Program-made: the position numbers and the translations under genes
Part shown: piece by piece, positions 11,551 to 23,344 of the stretch
Layout of the letters: each line of letters starts with the position of its first letter
How positions within the stretch are numbered: the first letter of the stretch is position 1
Assembly: GCA_907163375.1 (NCBI GenBank)
Contig: CAJQUW010007562.1
Coordinates: 92,501-156,500, forward strand
Direction of reading: 5' to 3'
DNA from: Prostheceraeus crozeri
Taxonomy: Eukaryota > Platyhelminthes > Polycladida > Euryleptidae
Length of the DNA stretch: 64,000 bases
The notes under the pieces: model-generated
The model's input: only the letters and a program-made list of their open reading frames with translations
The model's database searches: none
What the model was told of the DNA's origin: nothing

Positions 11551-11860
11551 CTGATGTTTTCACATCCTCTCATCGGCACTCCTCACTGTATAGTGCATAC
11601 ACTGAATCGAATGTTAGCCAGGCGATGTGTGTTTTGGTGTGTGCGAGGTGACATCACAGCACGCACGCATCTCTCACTGGCTGTGGTATCCTCTGCTGAC
11701 AGCTTATTGTTACCATTTCCAATAGCAAGCAATTCACGAATTATCCATTCGAGAAGGAGCAAATTGTCTAATTCTGTGATGTGCCATTTCGATATTTAGG
11801 TTAGATGCAATTCTTCCTATCTAGGAAACCGAAGCGCGCGCAGATGAATCTAATTCTGTG
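11550..11860 (+). mobile_element. hAT-like family B element, right half
   Basis: Corresponds to the last 310 bases of the B element and ends ATGAATCTAATTCTGTG at 11860. The left half is cut off by the duplication breakpoint at the Harbinger end. It is followed by GGCCATAC (11861-11868). Confidence 0.8.
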
Positions 11861-11868
11861 GGCCATAC

Positions 11869-12381
11869 TACAGAATTAGACAGGTCTTCTCTTCTTCCGT
11901 TTGACTAGAAAGGAAGCATTGTAACATGTAACGTTAATGAAGTGGCACAATCTGCTGACATAATACCACAGCAATCGAACAATGAGCAGCCAGTTCAACA
12001 TAAAACACGCCCAATTTTCAGTGACTGTTATCAACCGGATCACACAGCAAAGAGACACAGACGATGTCAAGTTCTACAGAGAAGTTTGTGAACGCTTTTT
12101 CGTGCGCTTGCTATCTTTTTTAATAATGATCGGAGGACCCAACATTATCGAGAAAACTTTTGCGCAATGATCTGAATTCTTCGAATCTGAAGGAGTCGTG
12201 GCGATCGGAGTATTTTAAAGGAATTCACATCAATCCGCAAGCGGCGCACGACTATTCTTCTTATCTCTGCAAGGCATTAAACATTTCTTTTTTCCCACTT
12301 ATTAAGTTCCTGCATGTGCCATCGTTTTGAATCAGTTTGCACTTCTAGCAAAGTGATACGATTAAACAATCTAATTCTGTG
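11869..12381 (-). mobile_element. hAT-like family A element, full length
   Basis: 513-bp element with ends TACAGAATTAGAC and TCTAATTCTGTG, flanked on both sides by GGCCATAC (11861-11868 and 12382-12389), a perfect 8-bp target duplication. The same octamer also borders the adjoining B element, so a second insertion used the target duplication of the first. No transposase. Confidence 0.9.
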
Positions 12382-14614
12382 GGCCATACATTGTATCTGT
12401 TCATGAGTTTTGTTCCATGCCTAATTATGCTATGCTACCGTATCATCTTATAAAAAAGTTACATGTAACACTGCTGGTCGTTTTCCCTGCTACTTCGAAT
12501 ACAACACACAGCCACTTCCGCTGGACACAAGCGTGCATGTCATGTTTGCTGAAAACAAGAAGCGGTACTCTGAGTCCAGCCAGAGCACCTGGAATAGATG
12601 AGCCGGGTTTTTGTTCGTTCGGTCACTCCCTTACAGCTCCAAATCGAATAATTTTTGCTCAATTTCTTGAGTCTGCAGGAGACTTAATTGAACTTTGGCA
12701 TTATCTGTTCTAGATGAATTCCACGCAAGATAAGAGGCTATGCGAGTGAAATAAGATCTTCTCTCGTGCAATGCGAAGGGCGATTTGAACTTCTTGCTGG
12801 TGTCGTGCCGTGTTAAAGGAATGTTGCCATGTTCGTGCTCGTATTTCAGCTGAAAATCTTCATGTAGCACGGCAGGTGATTTTCCACGACCCCAGACCTC
12901 TATCAAACATTATTATAGAGCTGTTCTTGTTATTGAGGTCCAATTGAAGTAAAAAGAAATGTCTAGAATTTGAATATTTGTTATCTGAATCACTAAATTA
13001 CGCCAAATGAAAGCAAAATCATCACAGAGAATTTAATGTTTTATGCGAATGAGGCATTCAATTACCTAACTGCTGCTAATATGGCCCAAATTTGATACAA
13101 GTCGAAGATGATGCAAATACAGCGTGTTGAGGCAGACGCATGTTTCAAATAATAATTCAAAAAACATCGATCCTCCATCGTTTAATCGTTTCTATGCGCA
13201 ACGTGTCACGGGTCGTGTAAGTTTAAGCCGTATTGCTTTTTTATGTCGCATTCGTTTCTCCAGCAAATCCTTCACAGACATCAGGATTACTGGTTCGCTT
13301 GTCGTTATACAACCCCTTGTGAGAAGAACGTAAAGGTTCCTGTCAACAAGTCTATGTGATTCTCTTCCATTAGTGGGATTCCAATTTTAGATAGTTTAAA
13401 AACTCACGGAAAAAACTATGAAGAAACATGTTTGAAAACACGGATGAAAAGCAAGCTTAAAACTACAGTTAAAAATACATGATTTTAGACGACGACTAGG
13501 TTTTGAACCCTAACTTGGATGAGAATTCAGCTGAATTTTCATTTTAGTCAAAATTAGGGCAAATGAAACAGTCTAATTGTGCTGAAGATAGAATATGGGA
13601 GTTATTGATAAACTCGTCGTTTAGATGTTTGAATATGTTCTAGAGGACTTTTCAATGCCCTGTCGGAGTGGGTAGCTTGCGACTGAGACTCTGCAGTCTT
13701 TCATTTAAGTCTGCAATATCCTAGCAGGCCCTATCAGTTCATCAGCTAGGCTTAACTAAGTTTTTTGGCAGAAACTTCAGTCTACATTCAGTTTCGAATT
13801 AGGTAGCTTATGAGCGTACTGCACATGGGTCTATCAAAATGCAGGTTTAGATTCTTCGATATTTTACTGAAACAAACAGCAGAGGCCTATAGATGTCCAT
13901 TGTAAAAATCTTCGTAGGCGACAGAAACTATCAGGTAGAAGAGAGGCGGATAGAAGATGATGTCCGTCTCCACAGATGTAGATATCAATAATTGTATTAT
14001 TTGTGACAGCGGCGGGCGTGGCTGGCTTGTCGCATGGGTAACCAACCGCGCGGTAGACTGCTCGGTTAACCGCAACCTCGCGATTTGTCAGTATTATGTA
14101 CATAGGTAGCATCATATTGCTGAAGTATGTAAGCAAAAAAAAGGCATCAGCCATTAGACTACCAAGGGGAGATATTTCGGTCACTTTCGTGAAACGTTTT
14201 GACCCCAGAAGGCGGCAAAAATACCATCTTTTGACACAAACTTTCAAGGGCTATCGAATGGTGGTAATTTCATTGCCGTACGATGCTCAGATTGCTGGCA
14301 AATTGCATTTTCTTTGATTTTCTTTCTTATCGAAGCAGACTTCAACTCAGAAAAAGGAGCTTAGTTGCCTAAGGAATCTTCCTGCTGGTGGAAGCAAGAC
14401 TAAGAATATATTATGATCCATTAAGAAATTATTGGACAATAATTTGCTGTTAATTTTGCTCAAAAGGATTCTTGAAAAATTTCATTGAAATGACAACTCC
14501 TCAGCTAATTTCCGCAGGGAAATGTCTACAAAGCAGATTGCAAGCGCATGCATAGATATGATGTTAATACCGGCATTCATTTCACGCATAATACCTTTAC
14601 TTGCAGGGACATTT

Positions 14615-15267
14615 AAAAAGAATAAGAAACCTAGAAATGTCTGCGAACTAAGAACACGCTGATACAATTCGAATATTTCACATGTTGTGGTATGATGGAC
14701 CGGCATCATATTTACGCCTTCTTAGAATAATATTTTCCGATATACCATAGATTTTCAAAAGATAAGATGAACCTGCCATTTCTATTATCTATTCCTTCTA
14801 GACATTCTTTTGAATAAAATCAAAAACGATATTAGACAATTAGTTAGTCACGCCATTACACAGAGAACATTAGAACACAGAGAACCCTAGGTTCAAGATG
14901 TGAGAGAAATATTCAAGTGGAAAAATATCTGAGAAGCAAATCTCGAATATGTTGGTCAAAGTGATAATAAAAATGTTTTATTTTTCTGCAAAAATAACTG
15001 TGCTGAGGCGTTTTGCGAGAGCGTCACGTCCCTTTTGTAGTGCAGATGTGTCCTGAATATGAACATGAATCGTAAATTACTTTTTTTGAATATCATTCAA
15101 ATGTTTAATTAACAATGATGGTCGTGCTGCCTGAATATGCACACTTTGTCGCATAACTCACATTGAGGTTTCTTTGCCATCTCTTACAATCATAGAAGTG
15201 GACAATAGTACACTTTCTATGGTATTATTAATTTCTATGCTTACAATGATATCAAGATGCATCCACC
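14615..15267. other. Non-coding AT-rich stretch
   Basis: No gene. A small palindrome at 15193-15225 (CATAGAAGTGG... with ...CACTTTCTATGG) resembles one at 59200-59222 and may be a tiny hAT-like derivative. Confidence 0.4.
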
Positions 15268-15392
15268 ATGCAGCGCCACAAGAACCGCTATTCCAAATCG
15301 TCTACCCACACAACCAACAGTAGACGTGACGCTCGCGAAGCTTCTGCAGTCATTGCATTGCAGCCTTCGGTACCACCTCACCAGCCTCGTAC
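15268..15392 (+). CDS. Possible first coding exon of a host gene
   Basis: ATG at 15268 sits in the strong context CCACCATGC. The frame runs 41 codons, starting MQRHKNRYSKSSTHTTNSRR and ending SVPPHQPR, to a good 5' splice site (AC followed by GTAAGC) at 15393. Read through, the frame would stop at once. The block is GC-richer than its surroundings, which is why other frames are also open there. The product would begin with a basic, Ser/Thr-rich, probably disordered segment. No family is recognised. A chance GC-rich island is the main alternative. Confidence 0.35.
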
Positions 15393-15748
15393 GTAAGCAA
15401 ATCCTAGTGGACAAGTCAGACAAGCCGATTTCTGTTTTGGAATTTTTCAAAGCGCTGTGCTGAGAACAATGATTTAGTAATGTCTATGACTCGATTGTAA
15501 GTTCACCGTTGAATCTTTAAATAAATTTGCTTAGCGACGAACCGCACGGTTTCAGACTGCTCGATTCAACTGCGCGGTTGAACCGATTAAGCGCGCCAGC
15601 CGCTATTTGCTCATTTTAATGACCTGAATTGTACTGAATATTCGGTGACTAATTATGTACATACTCAAAATGTTTTGACCATGATTTTATCATTACATAC
15701 TATGTCAAATGACTCCCAAACCTCCAAGAGTGAAGATGTAGAAATCCA

Positions 15749-15940
15749 TTATTGCTTAGGCATGTAGATACGCCAAATATACTTAGTCAAAACGGTCCAG
15801 TACAACTCGATTACACATTTTCCTACGTCACTACTAAATTGGTGCTTGACAGAGATTGCATACTTCTTGTTAATTTCTTTCATAGTTGACACTGGAATGG
15901 TGCATGGAAGATAAGCATGCTCCGTGCTCAAAGATGACAC
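15749..15940 (-). CDS. Unrecognised 63-codon minus-strand ORF
   Basis: The frame (TEHAYLPCTIPVSTMKEINK, then SSDVGKCVIELYWTVLTKYI, stop after IYMPKQ) has protein-like composition but begins with GTG and has no good ATG. It overlaps the start of the plus-strand coding-like block 15915-16094, so at most one is likely real. No domain recognised. Confidence 0.2.
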   Translation of the reverse strand: MSSLSTEHAYLPCTIPVSTMKEINKKYAISVKHQFSSDVGKCVIELYWTVLTKYIWRIYMPKQ

Positions 15941-16094
15941 ACAAATTCGTGAGACATTTTGTTGGACAACTGTGATCCTTACCGGATCGCAGGTGACGGA
16001 TAGCGAGCGGTCATCTCCACCGGTGGTCAGTTGGAAATATGCGCTCAGCGGGAATAAGCACTTTCAGACGATCACCGGAAATAATCCGTTATAA
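15915..16094 (+). CDS. Coding-like segment, possible terminal exon
   Basis: A 59-codon frame between stops with protein-like composition. It includes DDTQIRETFCWTTVILTGSQ followed by VTDSERSSPPVVSWKYALSG, ending NNPL-stop. It lies in a GC-richer patch 0.5 kb after the candidate first exon at 15268 and on the same strand. Possible acceptors are GATCGCAG before GTGACG (15978) and weaker AGs upstream; none joins the earlier exon in a convincing phase. Family unknown. Confidence 0.28.
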   Translation, partial: ACSVLKDDTQIRETFCWTTVILTGSQVTDSERSSPPVVSWKYALSGNKHFQTITGNNPL

Positions 16095-16570
16095 AATAAA
16101 ATTTGCAAAGTTCAAAAGGTTATTCTGTCGAGGCAAGTGAGGATCACGTCTAAATAAGTATTTGCCAGGCTGGGCCAGCAACCCAATCTGGTTTTAATTT
16201 CTTATAGGAAAATGAAACTCTTGCTTCTTTTTCCGACTGGAAATTAAGACCTTCAGAAAATGTATCTCATAACACAGGCACAAATAACAGGTCACGCAGG
16301 TATGGACCGGACTTTCTCATCCTCGGCATTCGTCGTCTTTTACACGACACAAAAGTCTTGTTTTCTTCGCAATCTTTGCAAAAGTCTTGCTTTCTTCGCA
16401 ATCACATTTGTAGCAGCACATGACAGGCTTCACGTCGCCAATGCTGTGTTGGGAAACCGCTGGACCGCTACCGGTACTGATAGATAAGTAGCAATAATTT
16501 CAAAGCAAGCAGTCTGGAACAGCCATGACAGACATCGAATACGGAGCGTCGTATAATCTGCTCTTCTGCA
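16095..16570. other. Non-coding, small tandem repeat
   Basis: CAAAAGTCTTGTTTTCTTCG and CAAAAGTCTTGCTTTCTTCG (16349-16400) form a two-copy tandem repeat. The 75-codon ORF across it shows no family features. Confidence 0.4.
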
Positions 16571-17335
16571 CATAGAGTAGGGATATATGGGTAGAGTGTC
16601 GACTCAAAGAAGTATCTGTATACAGTGAAAATTTTTATATAAAAAGATTCAGTTTTTTGCGGAGATTACGTTCCCGTGGTCCACAAAATTTTGCCAATTT
16701 ATATGCTACTGAGATGACTCTCCTATATAAGTAGTATGAAACAAGTTGGATAGCAAAATGAATTAACATTTGCTAATAAGCATCCTATCGAGGCGGAAAT
16801 CAAGCTGATTATCAATGGAATTTCATGAACTTATTATAACTTATTATAATGGAAGTCTTCATGAAAAAGTCGCGATATTATTCGTGCTTTCTTGGCTGAA
16901 ATTTCAAGTTTTTAATTCAATTTTCACCGGCATGATTTCATGATTCACTAAATTCATGTTTCATTTCTTGAATCTGAATAGTGAAGTAGACCCATTTACA
17001 TCTTTCAAAGTTAATTGAAATCATTGTCTTTGATTGTGTCATTTTGCTCTACCAGTTTCAGGTTGCCTATGATGATCACGCTTAAGAAAATACTCTTGAG
17101 GTTGAGCATGAAAGCAATAGCAGGTCATTGAGTTGCTACAAACATTTCCTGTCCAAGGCTGTCATGACACGGACGATCTGCAAAATCAGTTCTTTCTGCT
17201 TTATGCCATCATGATCAGTCAATTCCGTTGTAATTTCTTCAAAACTGCATAAATTGTGCATATCTCACATTTGGAAACAATTCCGACTGTATTACTTTGA
17301 CCAAAAAGGTACTTCGAGTCAGATACTCTCTTAAC
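16571..17335 (+). mobile_element. CATAGAGTA hAT-like element, copy 1
   Basis: Starts CATAGAGTAGGGATATATGG and then follows the element at 52108-52941 (GTGTCGACTCAAAGAAGTATC, GAAAATTTTTATATAAAAAG, GAGATGACTCTCCTATATAAG and further blocks) with moderate divergence. The right end is worn and I could not place it or a target duplication. No transposase. Confidence 0.7.
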
Positions 17336-17863
17336 TTACCCGTGTCATGTATCGCCTGACTTGGAAACTGGTCAACTGTATTACTTCGGTTATAGATCTT
17401 TGTTCGTTCATTTGCTCTACGCAGTTTGTATATATGCTTGTCATACTGATTGCGTTTATAGATTTATTTTTGGGTAGCATTGTTGCCTATATTTTGTACA
17501 TGTGGATTTCTTCTCTTTCTGAAGTCTTCGATGCCCAATTTGCTACCCTTGATAGATTCCTTATTTAAACAGGAGGAAATCCGCAACAATGAATGCCTCA
17601 AAAATTAGCGGGTTGTCTTCATTTTTCGGCTGCAGATTATTAGCTCTTGATATTTCTGGATATGATTTTAATTAATAATGTCATGCATTTATTGATTATT
17701 TTACTTCCGCTGTGTTGAGGAAATAATTAATATAAAAAATTTTTATCCAAAGAAAAGCAAATTGTGTTTCTATTCTAAAATAATTTCTAAATTTAGAAGC
17801 TTGTCGAAGAATTAATTTCAGTGGTTCTCAGCATAAAATGCGGAGTTATAGACATCAGGGTTG
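17336..17863. other. AT-rich spacer with a hydrophobic ORF
   Basis: The plus-strand ORF at 17347-17568 (73 codons) encodes a run of hydrophobic residues (FVYMLVILIAFIDLFLGSIV). Such frames are expected by chance in T-rich DNA and no family is recognisable. The last 60 bases (CAGCATAAAATGCGGAGTTA) recur as a direct repeat at 23605-23625. Confidence 0.35.
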
Positions 17864-20631
17864 GAACCGGTCAGGGCTGGACCGGTGGTGAGCGTCATCA
17901 AAGCCGACTTGCGGAGCTGGACCGATGGTGAGCGTCATCAAAACCGGCTTGCGAGGTTGGACCGATGGTGAGCGTCATCAAAACCGGCTTGCGAGGTTGG
18001 ACCGGTGGCCAGTGTCATCAAAACCGGCTTGCGGAGCTGGACCGATGGTGAGCGTCATCAAAACCGGCTTGCGAGGTTGGACCGATGGCGAGCGTCATCA
18101 AAACCGGCTTGCGGAGCTGGACCGATGGTGAGCGTCATCAAAACCGGCTTGCGGAGCTGGACCGATGGCGAGCGTCATCAAAACCGGCTTGCGAGGTTGG
18201 ACCGATGGCCAGTGTCATCAAAACCGGCTTGCGAGGTTGGACCGATGGCCAGTGTCATCAAAACCGGCTTGCGGAGCTGGACCGATGGTGAGCGTCATCA
18301 AAACCGGCTTGCGAGGTTGGACCGATGGCGAGCGTCATCAAAACCGGCTTGCGGAGCTGGACCGATGGTGAGCGTCATCAAAACCGGCTTGCGGAGCTGG
18401 ACCGATGGCGAGCGTCATCAAAACCGGCTTGCGGAGCTGGACCGATGGTGAGCGTCATCAAAACCGGCTTGCGAGGTTGGACCGGCGGCCAGCGTCATCA
18501 AAGACGGCTTGCGAGGCTGAACCGATGGCCAGTGTCATCAAAACCGGCGTGCGGAGCTGGACCGATGGTGAGCGTCATCAAAACCACCTTGCGAGGTTGG
18601 ACCGGCGGCCAGCGTCATCAAAACCGGCTTGCGAGGTTGGACCGATGGCCAGTGTCATCAAAACCGGCTTGCGAGGTTGGACCGATGGCGAGCGTCATCA
18701 AAACCGGCTTGCGGAGCTGGACCGATGGTGAGCGTCATCAAAACCGGCTTGCGAGGTTGGACCGATGGCGAGCGTCATCAAAACCGGCTTGCGAGGTTGG
18801 ACCGATGGCCAGTGTCATCAAAACCGGCTTGCGAGGTTTGACCGATGGCGAGCGTCATCAAAACCGGCTTGCGGAGCTGGACCGATGGTGAGCGTCATCA
18901 AAACCGGCTTGCGAGGTTGGACCGATGGCGAGCGTCATCAAAACCGGCTTGCGAGGTTGGACCGATGGCCAGTGTCATCAAAACCGGCTTGCGAGGTTGG
19001 ACCGATGGCCAGTGTCATCAAAACCGGCTTGCGAGGTTGGACCGATGGCGAGCGTCATCAAAACCGGCTTGCGGAGCTGGACCGATGGTGAGCGTCATCA
19101 AAACCGGCTTGCGAGGTTGGACCGATGGCGAGCGTCATCAAAACCGGCTTGCGGAGCTGGACCGATGGTGAGCGTCATCAAAACCGGCTTGCGGAGCTGG
19201 ACCGATGGCGAGCGTCATCAAAACCGGCTTGCGGAGCTGGACCGATGGTGAGCGTCATCAAAACCGGCTTGCGAGGTTGGACCGGCGGCCAGCGTCATCA
19301 AAGACGGCTTGCGAGGCTGAACCGATGGCCAGTGTCATCAAAACCGGCGTGCGGAGCTGGACCGATGGTGAGCGTCATCAAAACCACCTTGCGAGGTTGG
19401 ACCGGCGGCCAGCGTCATCAAAACCGGCTTGCGAGGTTGGACCGATGGCGAGCGTCATCAAAGCCGGCTTGCGGGGTTGGACCGATGGCCAGCGTCATCA
19501 AAGCCGACTTGCGGAGCTGGACCGATGGCGAGCGTCATCAAAACCGGTTTGCGAGACTGAACCGATGGCGAGCGTCATCAAAACCACCTTGCGAGGCTGG
19601 ACCGGCGGCCAGTGTCATCAAAGCCGGCTTGCTAGGCTGGACCGATGGCGAGCGTCATCAAAACCGGTTTGCGAGGCTGGACCGGCGGCCAGTGTCATCA
19701 AAACCGGCTTGCGAGACTGAACCGATGGCCAGTGTCATCAAAACCGGCCTGCGAGGCTGAACCGATGGCGAGCGTCATCAAAACCACCTTGCGAGGTTGG
19801 ACCGGCGGTCAGCGTCATCAAAACCGGCTTGCGAGGCTGGACCGGCGGCCAGTGTCATCAAAACCGGCTTGCTAGGCTGGACCGATGGCGAGCGTCATCA
19901 AAACCGGTTTGCGAGGCTGGACCGATGGCCAGTGTCATCAAAACCGGCTTGCGAGACTGAACCGGCGGCCAGTGTCATCAAAACCGGCTTGCGAGGTTGG
20001 ACCGGCGGCCAGCGTCATCAAAACCGGTTTGCGAGGCTGGACCGATGGCCAGTGTCATCAAAACCGGCTTGCGAGACTGAACCGATGGCCAGTGTCATCA
20101 AAACCGGCTTGCGGGGCTGGACCGATGGCGAGCGTCATCAAAACCGGCCTGCGAGGCTGGACCGATGGTGAGCGTCATCAAAACCGGCTTGCGAGGCTGA
20201 ACCGATGGCCAGTATCATCAAAATCGGCTTGCGAGGCTGGACCGGCGGCCAGTGTCACCAAAACCGGCCTGCGAGGCTGGACCGATGGTGAGCGTCATCA
20301 AAACCGGCTTGCGAGGCTGGACTGATGGCGAGCGTCATCAAAACCGGCTTGCGGAGCTGGACTGATGGCGAGCGTCATCAAAACCGGCTTGCAAGGCTGG
20401 ACCGATGGCGAGCGTCATCAAAGCCGGCTTGCGAGGCTGGACCGATGGTGAGCGTCATCAAAACCGGCTTGTGGAGCTGGACCGATGGCGAGCGTCATCA
20501 AAACCGGTTTGCGAGGCTGTACCGATGGTGAGCGTCATCAAAACCGGCTTGCGAGGCTGGACCGATGGCGATCTTCATCAAAACCGGCTTGCGAAGTTGG
20601 ACTGACGGCCAGCGTCATCAAAACCGACCGG
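17864..20631. repeat. 40-bp CpG-dense minisatellite, about 69 copies
   Basis: From 17881 to 20600 the unit (consensus halves ACCGATGGTGAGCGTCATCA and AAACCGGCTTGCGGAGCTGG) keeps an exact 40-base register with no visible indel over about 68 copies. Variation is confined to a few positions (GGTGAGCG, GGCGAGCG or GGCCAGTG; GCGGAGCTGG, GCGAGGTTGG or GCGAGGCTGG). Blocks at about 18441-18620 and 19241-19420 are near-identical, an 800-base, 20-unit higher-order repeat. Each unit holds about four CpGs in an otherwise AT-rich region. Forward ORFs of up to 211 codons follow only from most units lacking a stop; units with GGTGAG bring TGA into frame, so coding is unlikely. Confidence 0.97.
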
Positions 20632-21315
20632 TCGGTGGTCGGCTTATTAAAGGCTGTCGGTTTTGCCTGGTGGCTGCCGTCTCTGTCCCGATTGTTTAAG
20701 GCTTTGCTCGTCAGACATTATTTGGTTAGCTTATGCCATTAGACATAATCAGGGACATCTATGATATAGGATGTCTAAGAGACGTTCAACTCCCACACCA
20801 TGCACTGGACTGGAGGCCAGTGACTTCGATAAACTTGATTAATGACGGTGGTGTGTATCTGGATAGAACCATGGAACAAGTTGTAAACAATTCACTTCAT
20901 TATTGTAAAATGCAGAAGAATCTAGCTGAATTGATTGCTGAACATACTAATTAATGCGCCCGGCCTAGGCTTGCAGAGAAATTGTCGGAAGAATCTGTGC
21001 AGTATACATGCACAGATGCAAGCATACCATCGATGGTCAATTTCAAATAAATTCTGACTTTCAATTGTCATTGATTTTCTCATTGTCTTATCTAAATCCT
21101 ACTCCTGCATAATAATTTGGACCACTGGTGGACTTTATTCGAGAATTCATGAGCAATATGAAGCGATGTAACATGTGTGGTTTATTTCCGTCCTTGTATT
21201 ATTCCCGCCCCATTGCCGTAATGATTTTTTTGCCAGGATAAGGACCGTACTAAAATGGGTTCAAATTTAGGCATCTATTTCTCATCTAGCCCTTTTAAAC
21301 AATTAAATATCTATG

Positions 21316-21680
21316 GTCGCGACACAAGAGCAAAAATTAAAATCGTCAGTAGGCATAGAAATAGAATGAGCCACGCATTGACAGAGAAGCATCTGTCAGC
21401 CAGGGATGCGGAGTCGGAGTCCTATCGAATGATAGGACTTCGGCCTATAACTAGACCCGAAATATAATACAAACAAATTATTTATTCTTCTTCATATAGC
21501 TGTCACTGTCTTTATGTCAACTTTCTCCGTCAAACAAAAGTAGAGAGACAGCAGTGCATGCAAAGCTTGTAATTATTGAGGGAATAACCCGTGATTGTGA
21601 AAAAGGATTGTCGTTTCACTCGGTGATTCAGCAGAGAAGATAAGCCTTCCTAGCCTCGATCACACATACGCACCAAAGGC
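21316..21680 (+). repeat. Dispersed 365-bp repeat, copy 1
   Basis: Begins GTCGCGACACAAGAGCAAAA and ends GCCTCGATCACACATACGC; recurs at 24704-25094 in the same orientation. It includes the palindromic element GGAGTCCTATC...GATAGGAC, a motif also found at 25480-25545. The sequence family is not recognised. Confidence 0.8.
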
Positions 21681-21684
21681 AATA

Positions 21685-22560
21685 ATAATAATAAGCGTTT
21701 TATTGAAGCATGAATAGAAATCATTCTTTACAAAATTAGTGCTTTTTACATTGTAATCATAAGCTAATGAAACAGTTATGGGAAAGTTTGTGTCAGAAAG
21801 TTATATCGGATTGGTTGAAAATGAGAATTTGAAGATACGGTGTTCCAGGAAATTACTTGAGATCTATATCGCGAAGACTTTGATTGAAGAGAGATGTGCA
21901 GTATGGAATGAGCGAATTGGCTCTTCGGCGAGTTTTACAGATAGGCTGTTGAAGATGACGTGAGAAAGTCAAACGTTTGGTGAAGAGATCGTGTAAAATA
22001 TTGTCGGGACTTTCAAACTTTTCAAAAGTTTTAAGGGCTCTAGATATTCTTCTCTCTTTCAATGAAGGAAACTTTTGACAGTCACAGTTGAAACCGCAGA
22101 TAATTCCATGACAACGCTTGCGAATTTTTTCTAATTTATTGGCTTCTTGTTCATTGAGCGATACGAATAACTGACAGTTATATTCCAGCACACCAAGGAC
22201 AAAAAATTGTGGTAAACTTGGATGAGATCATCTTTAGTCACTCCTTGAAATTTCTTTAGTCTCTTGAGAGGAAATATGCGGCGACTTGCTCTTCTACAAA
22301 TGAAATCTATATGATTTCGCCACTTCAAATCGTGAGAAAAAATTGTGCCAAGGATTTTTAGTTCGTTAACGAGCATATCAGATGTAAAATTGACATGGAG
22401 GTTTTTCGTTGTTGTTATCATTACCTTTGACTTATTTTCATTCAATTTCAAACCACCAGGCTTTTGTGTTGTGTATTTCCTTTTGTATCATTTCCTCCAA
22501 ATTGACCTTCTGATGGAATGGGAGTGATATCACAACATCGTCATTTATACGGATTTCGCA
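21685..22560 (-). pseudogene. CR1/Jockey-group LINE, 3' fragment
   Basis: Two minus-strand frames (22451-22131 and 22191-21853) read as the C-terminal part of a non-LTR reverse transcriptase. LNENKSKVM precedes NELKILGTIFSHDLKWRNHI (RT thumb region), RLKKFQGVTKDDLIQVYHNF, and a tail with FPSLKERRISRAL and a CKTRRRANSLIP motif. Reading changes frame near 22150. The element ends in a (TTATTATTATTATTG)-type tail at 21680-21710 following AATAAAACGC, which marks the 3' end. The 5' part with the catalytic palm is missing, as usual for LINE truncation. It sits inside the hAT-like element 20750-23331. Confidence 0.8.
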
Positions 22561-23344
22561 ATCAACTTAGATCATTACCCATGCTGTTCCTGAATTGCCC
22601 AATACGGTAGAACCTTAAAATCGTGGAAAGTCATCAATCACGAACGCTTGATTTGCTTTTTCTTCAATATGACCTATATCGCATTTATGTGAATCACTGA
22701 CATCATGATCACATTTTATTTGTTCCTCGGATTTTGATTATAAATTGAAGGCCTCCTCACAGATGATGCACTATAATCACGAGATGTCTAATATAAGAGA
22801 TAAAAATATATTGACATCGGTAGCCACTCTTTACGAGGACATTGCAACACTGGTTGCTCTTTTCCACCTAAATCTTGATAAAGGATTTTCCGAAGGAATG
22901 GATATTCAAACGATTCTTGCTTAACTTTTATCATTTTCATTTGTTATACCAATCAAATATCAATTTTCAACGTTTTAATTTGTTTTTTGTTCGATTCTGA
23001 TTGCATCATCGGTAGATTTTCTTTATGTCTTTTACTTGTAGCCTATAACAATGAATATAGCATGGGACATATTGCTGCAATGACTGTCGTAGCAAGTAAA
23101 ATCATCACTGATCAGTTATCACTTAGTCCATGACTGCTTTTAGCAAAGGAAATAGATTATCAATAATTTTTTAATCAATAATCAATAAATAACTTGTTTC
23201 ACGGTTTTATCCAGATGTGCAAAAACAACTGTCATTAATCAAATCTACCAAAGTCAGTGGCCTCCAGTCCAGTACATGGTATGGGAGTTGAACGTCCCTT
23301 AGATATCTTACATTAATCATAGATGTCCCTGACATAATCCAATT

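Larger units (their letters stand above)
11550..14614 (+). repeat. Segmental duplication, copy 2 (about 3.1 kb)
   Basis: Direct repeat of 5226-8108. It is longer because it keeps the full family A element and because about 115 bases at 14040-14155 replace about 25 bases at 7630-7655. It lacks the left half of the family B element, which copy 1 retains upstream. Outside the hAT elements, no gene is recognisable. The minus-strand 91-codon frame at 12631-12906 is closed in copy 1. Confidence 0.85.
20750..23331. mobile_element. hAT-like element with about 110-bp TIRs
   Basis: The ends AGGGACATCTATGATATAGG (20751) and ...ATCATAGATGTCCCTG (to 23331) begin inverted repeats of about 110 bases. These share CGTTCAACTCCCA, ACTGGACTGGAGGCCA and TTGATTAATGAC. 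ACATAATC flanks both sides (20743-20750 and 23332-23339), an 8-bp target duplication typical of hAT. The interior holds a dispersed repeat (21316) and a LINE (21685), and no transposase is visible. The short ORF at 20733-20954 is made of TIR sequence. Confidence 0.72.

Noticed and set aside
3554-12170. Recurring 60-78 codon ORFs in hAT copies (such as those with ITQQRDTVDVKFYREV)
   Set aside because: They recur because the element recurs; opposing-strand frames are equally open, with no transposase motif or synonymous bias visible.
17347-17568. Membrane protein gene
   Set aside because: A T-rich frame gives hydrophobic residues by chance; no start context, splice sites or family.
17925-20742. 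Long overlapping plus-strand ORFs (up to 211 codons) in the 40-bp array
   Set aside because: They exist only because most 40-bp units lack stops; the unit is not a multiple of three, all frames give parallel ORFs, and units with GGTGAG close each frame.
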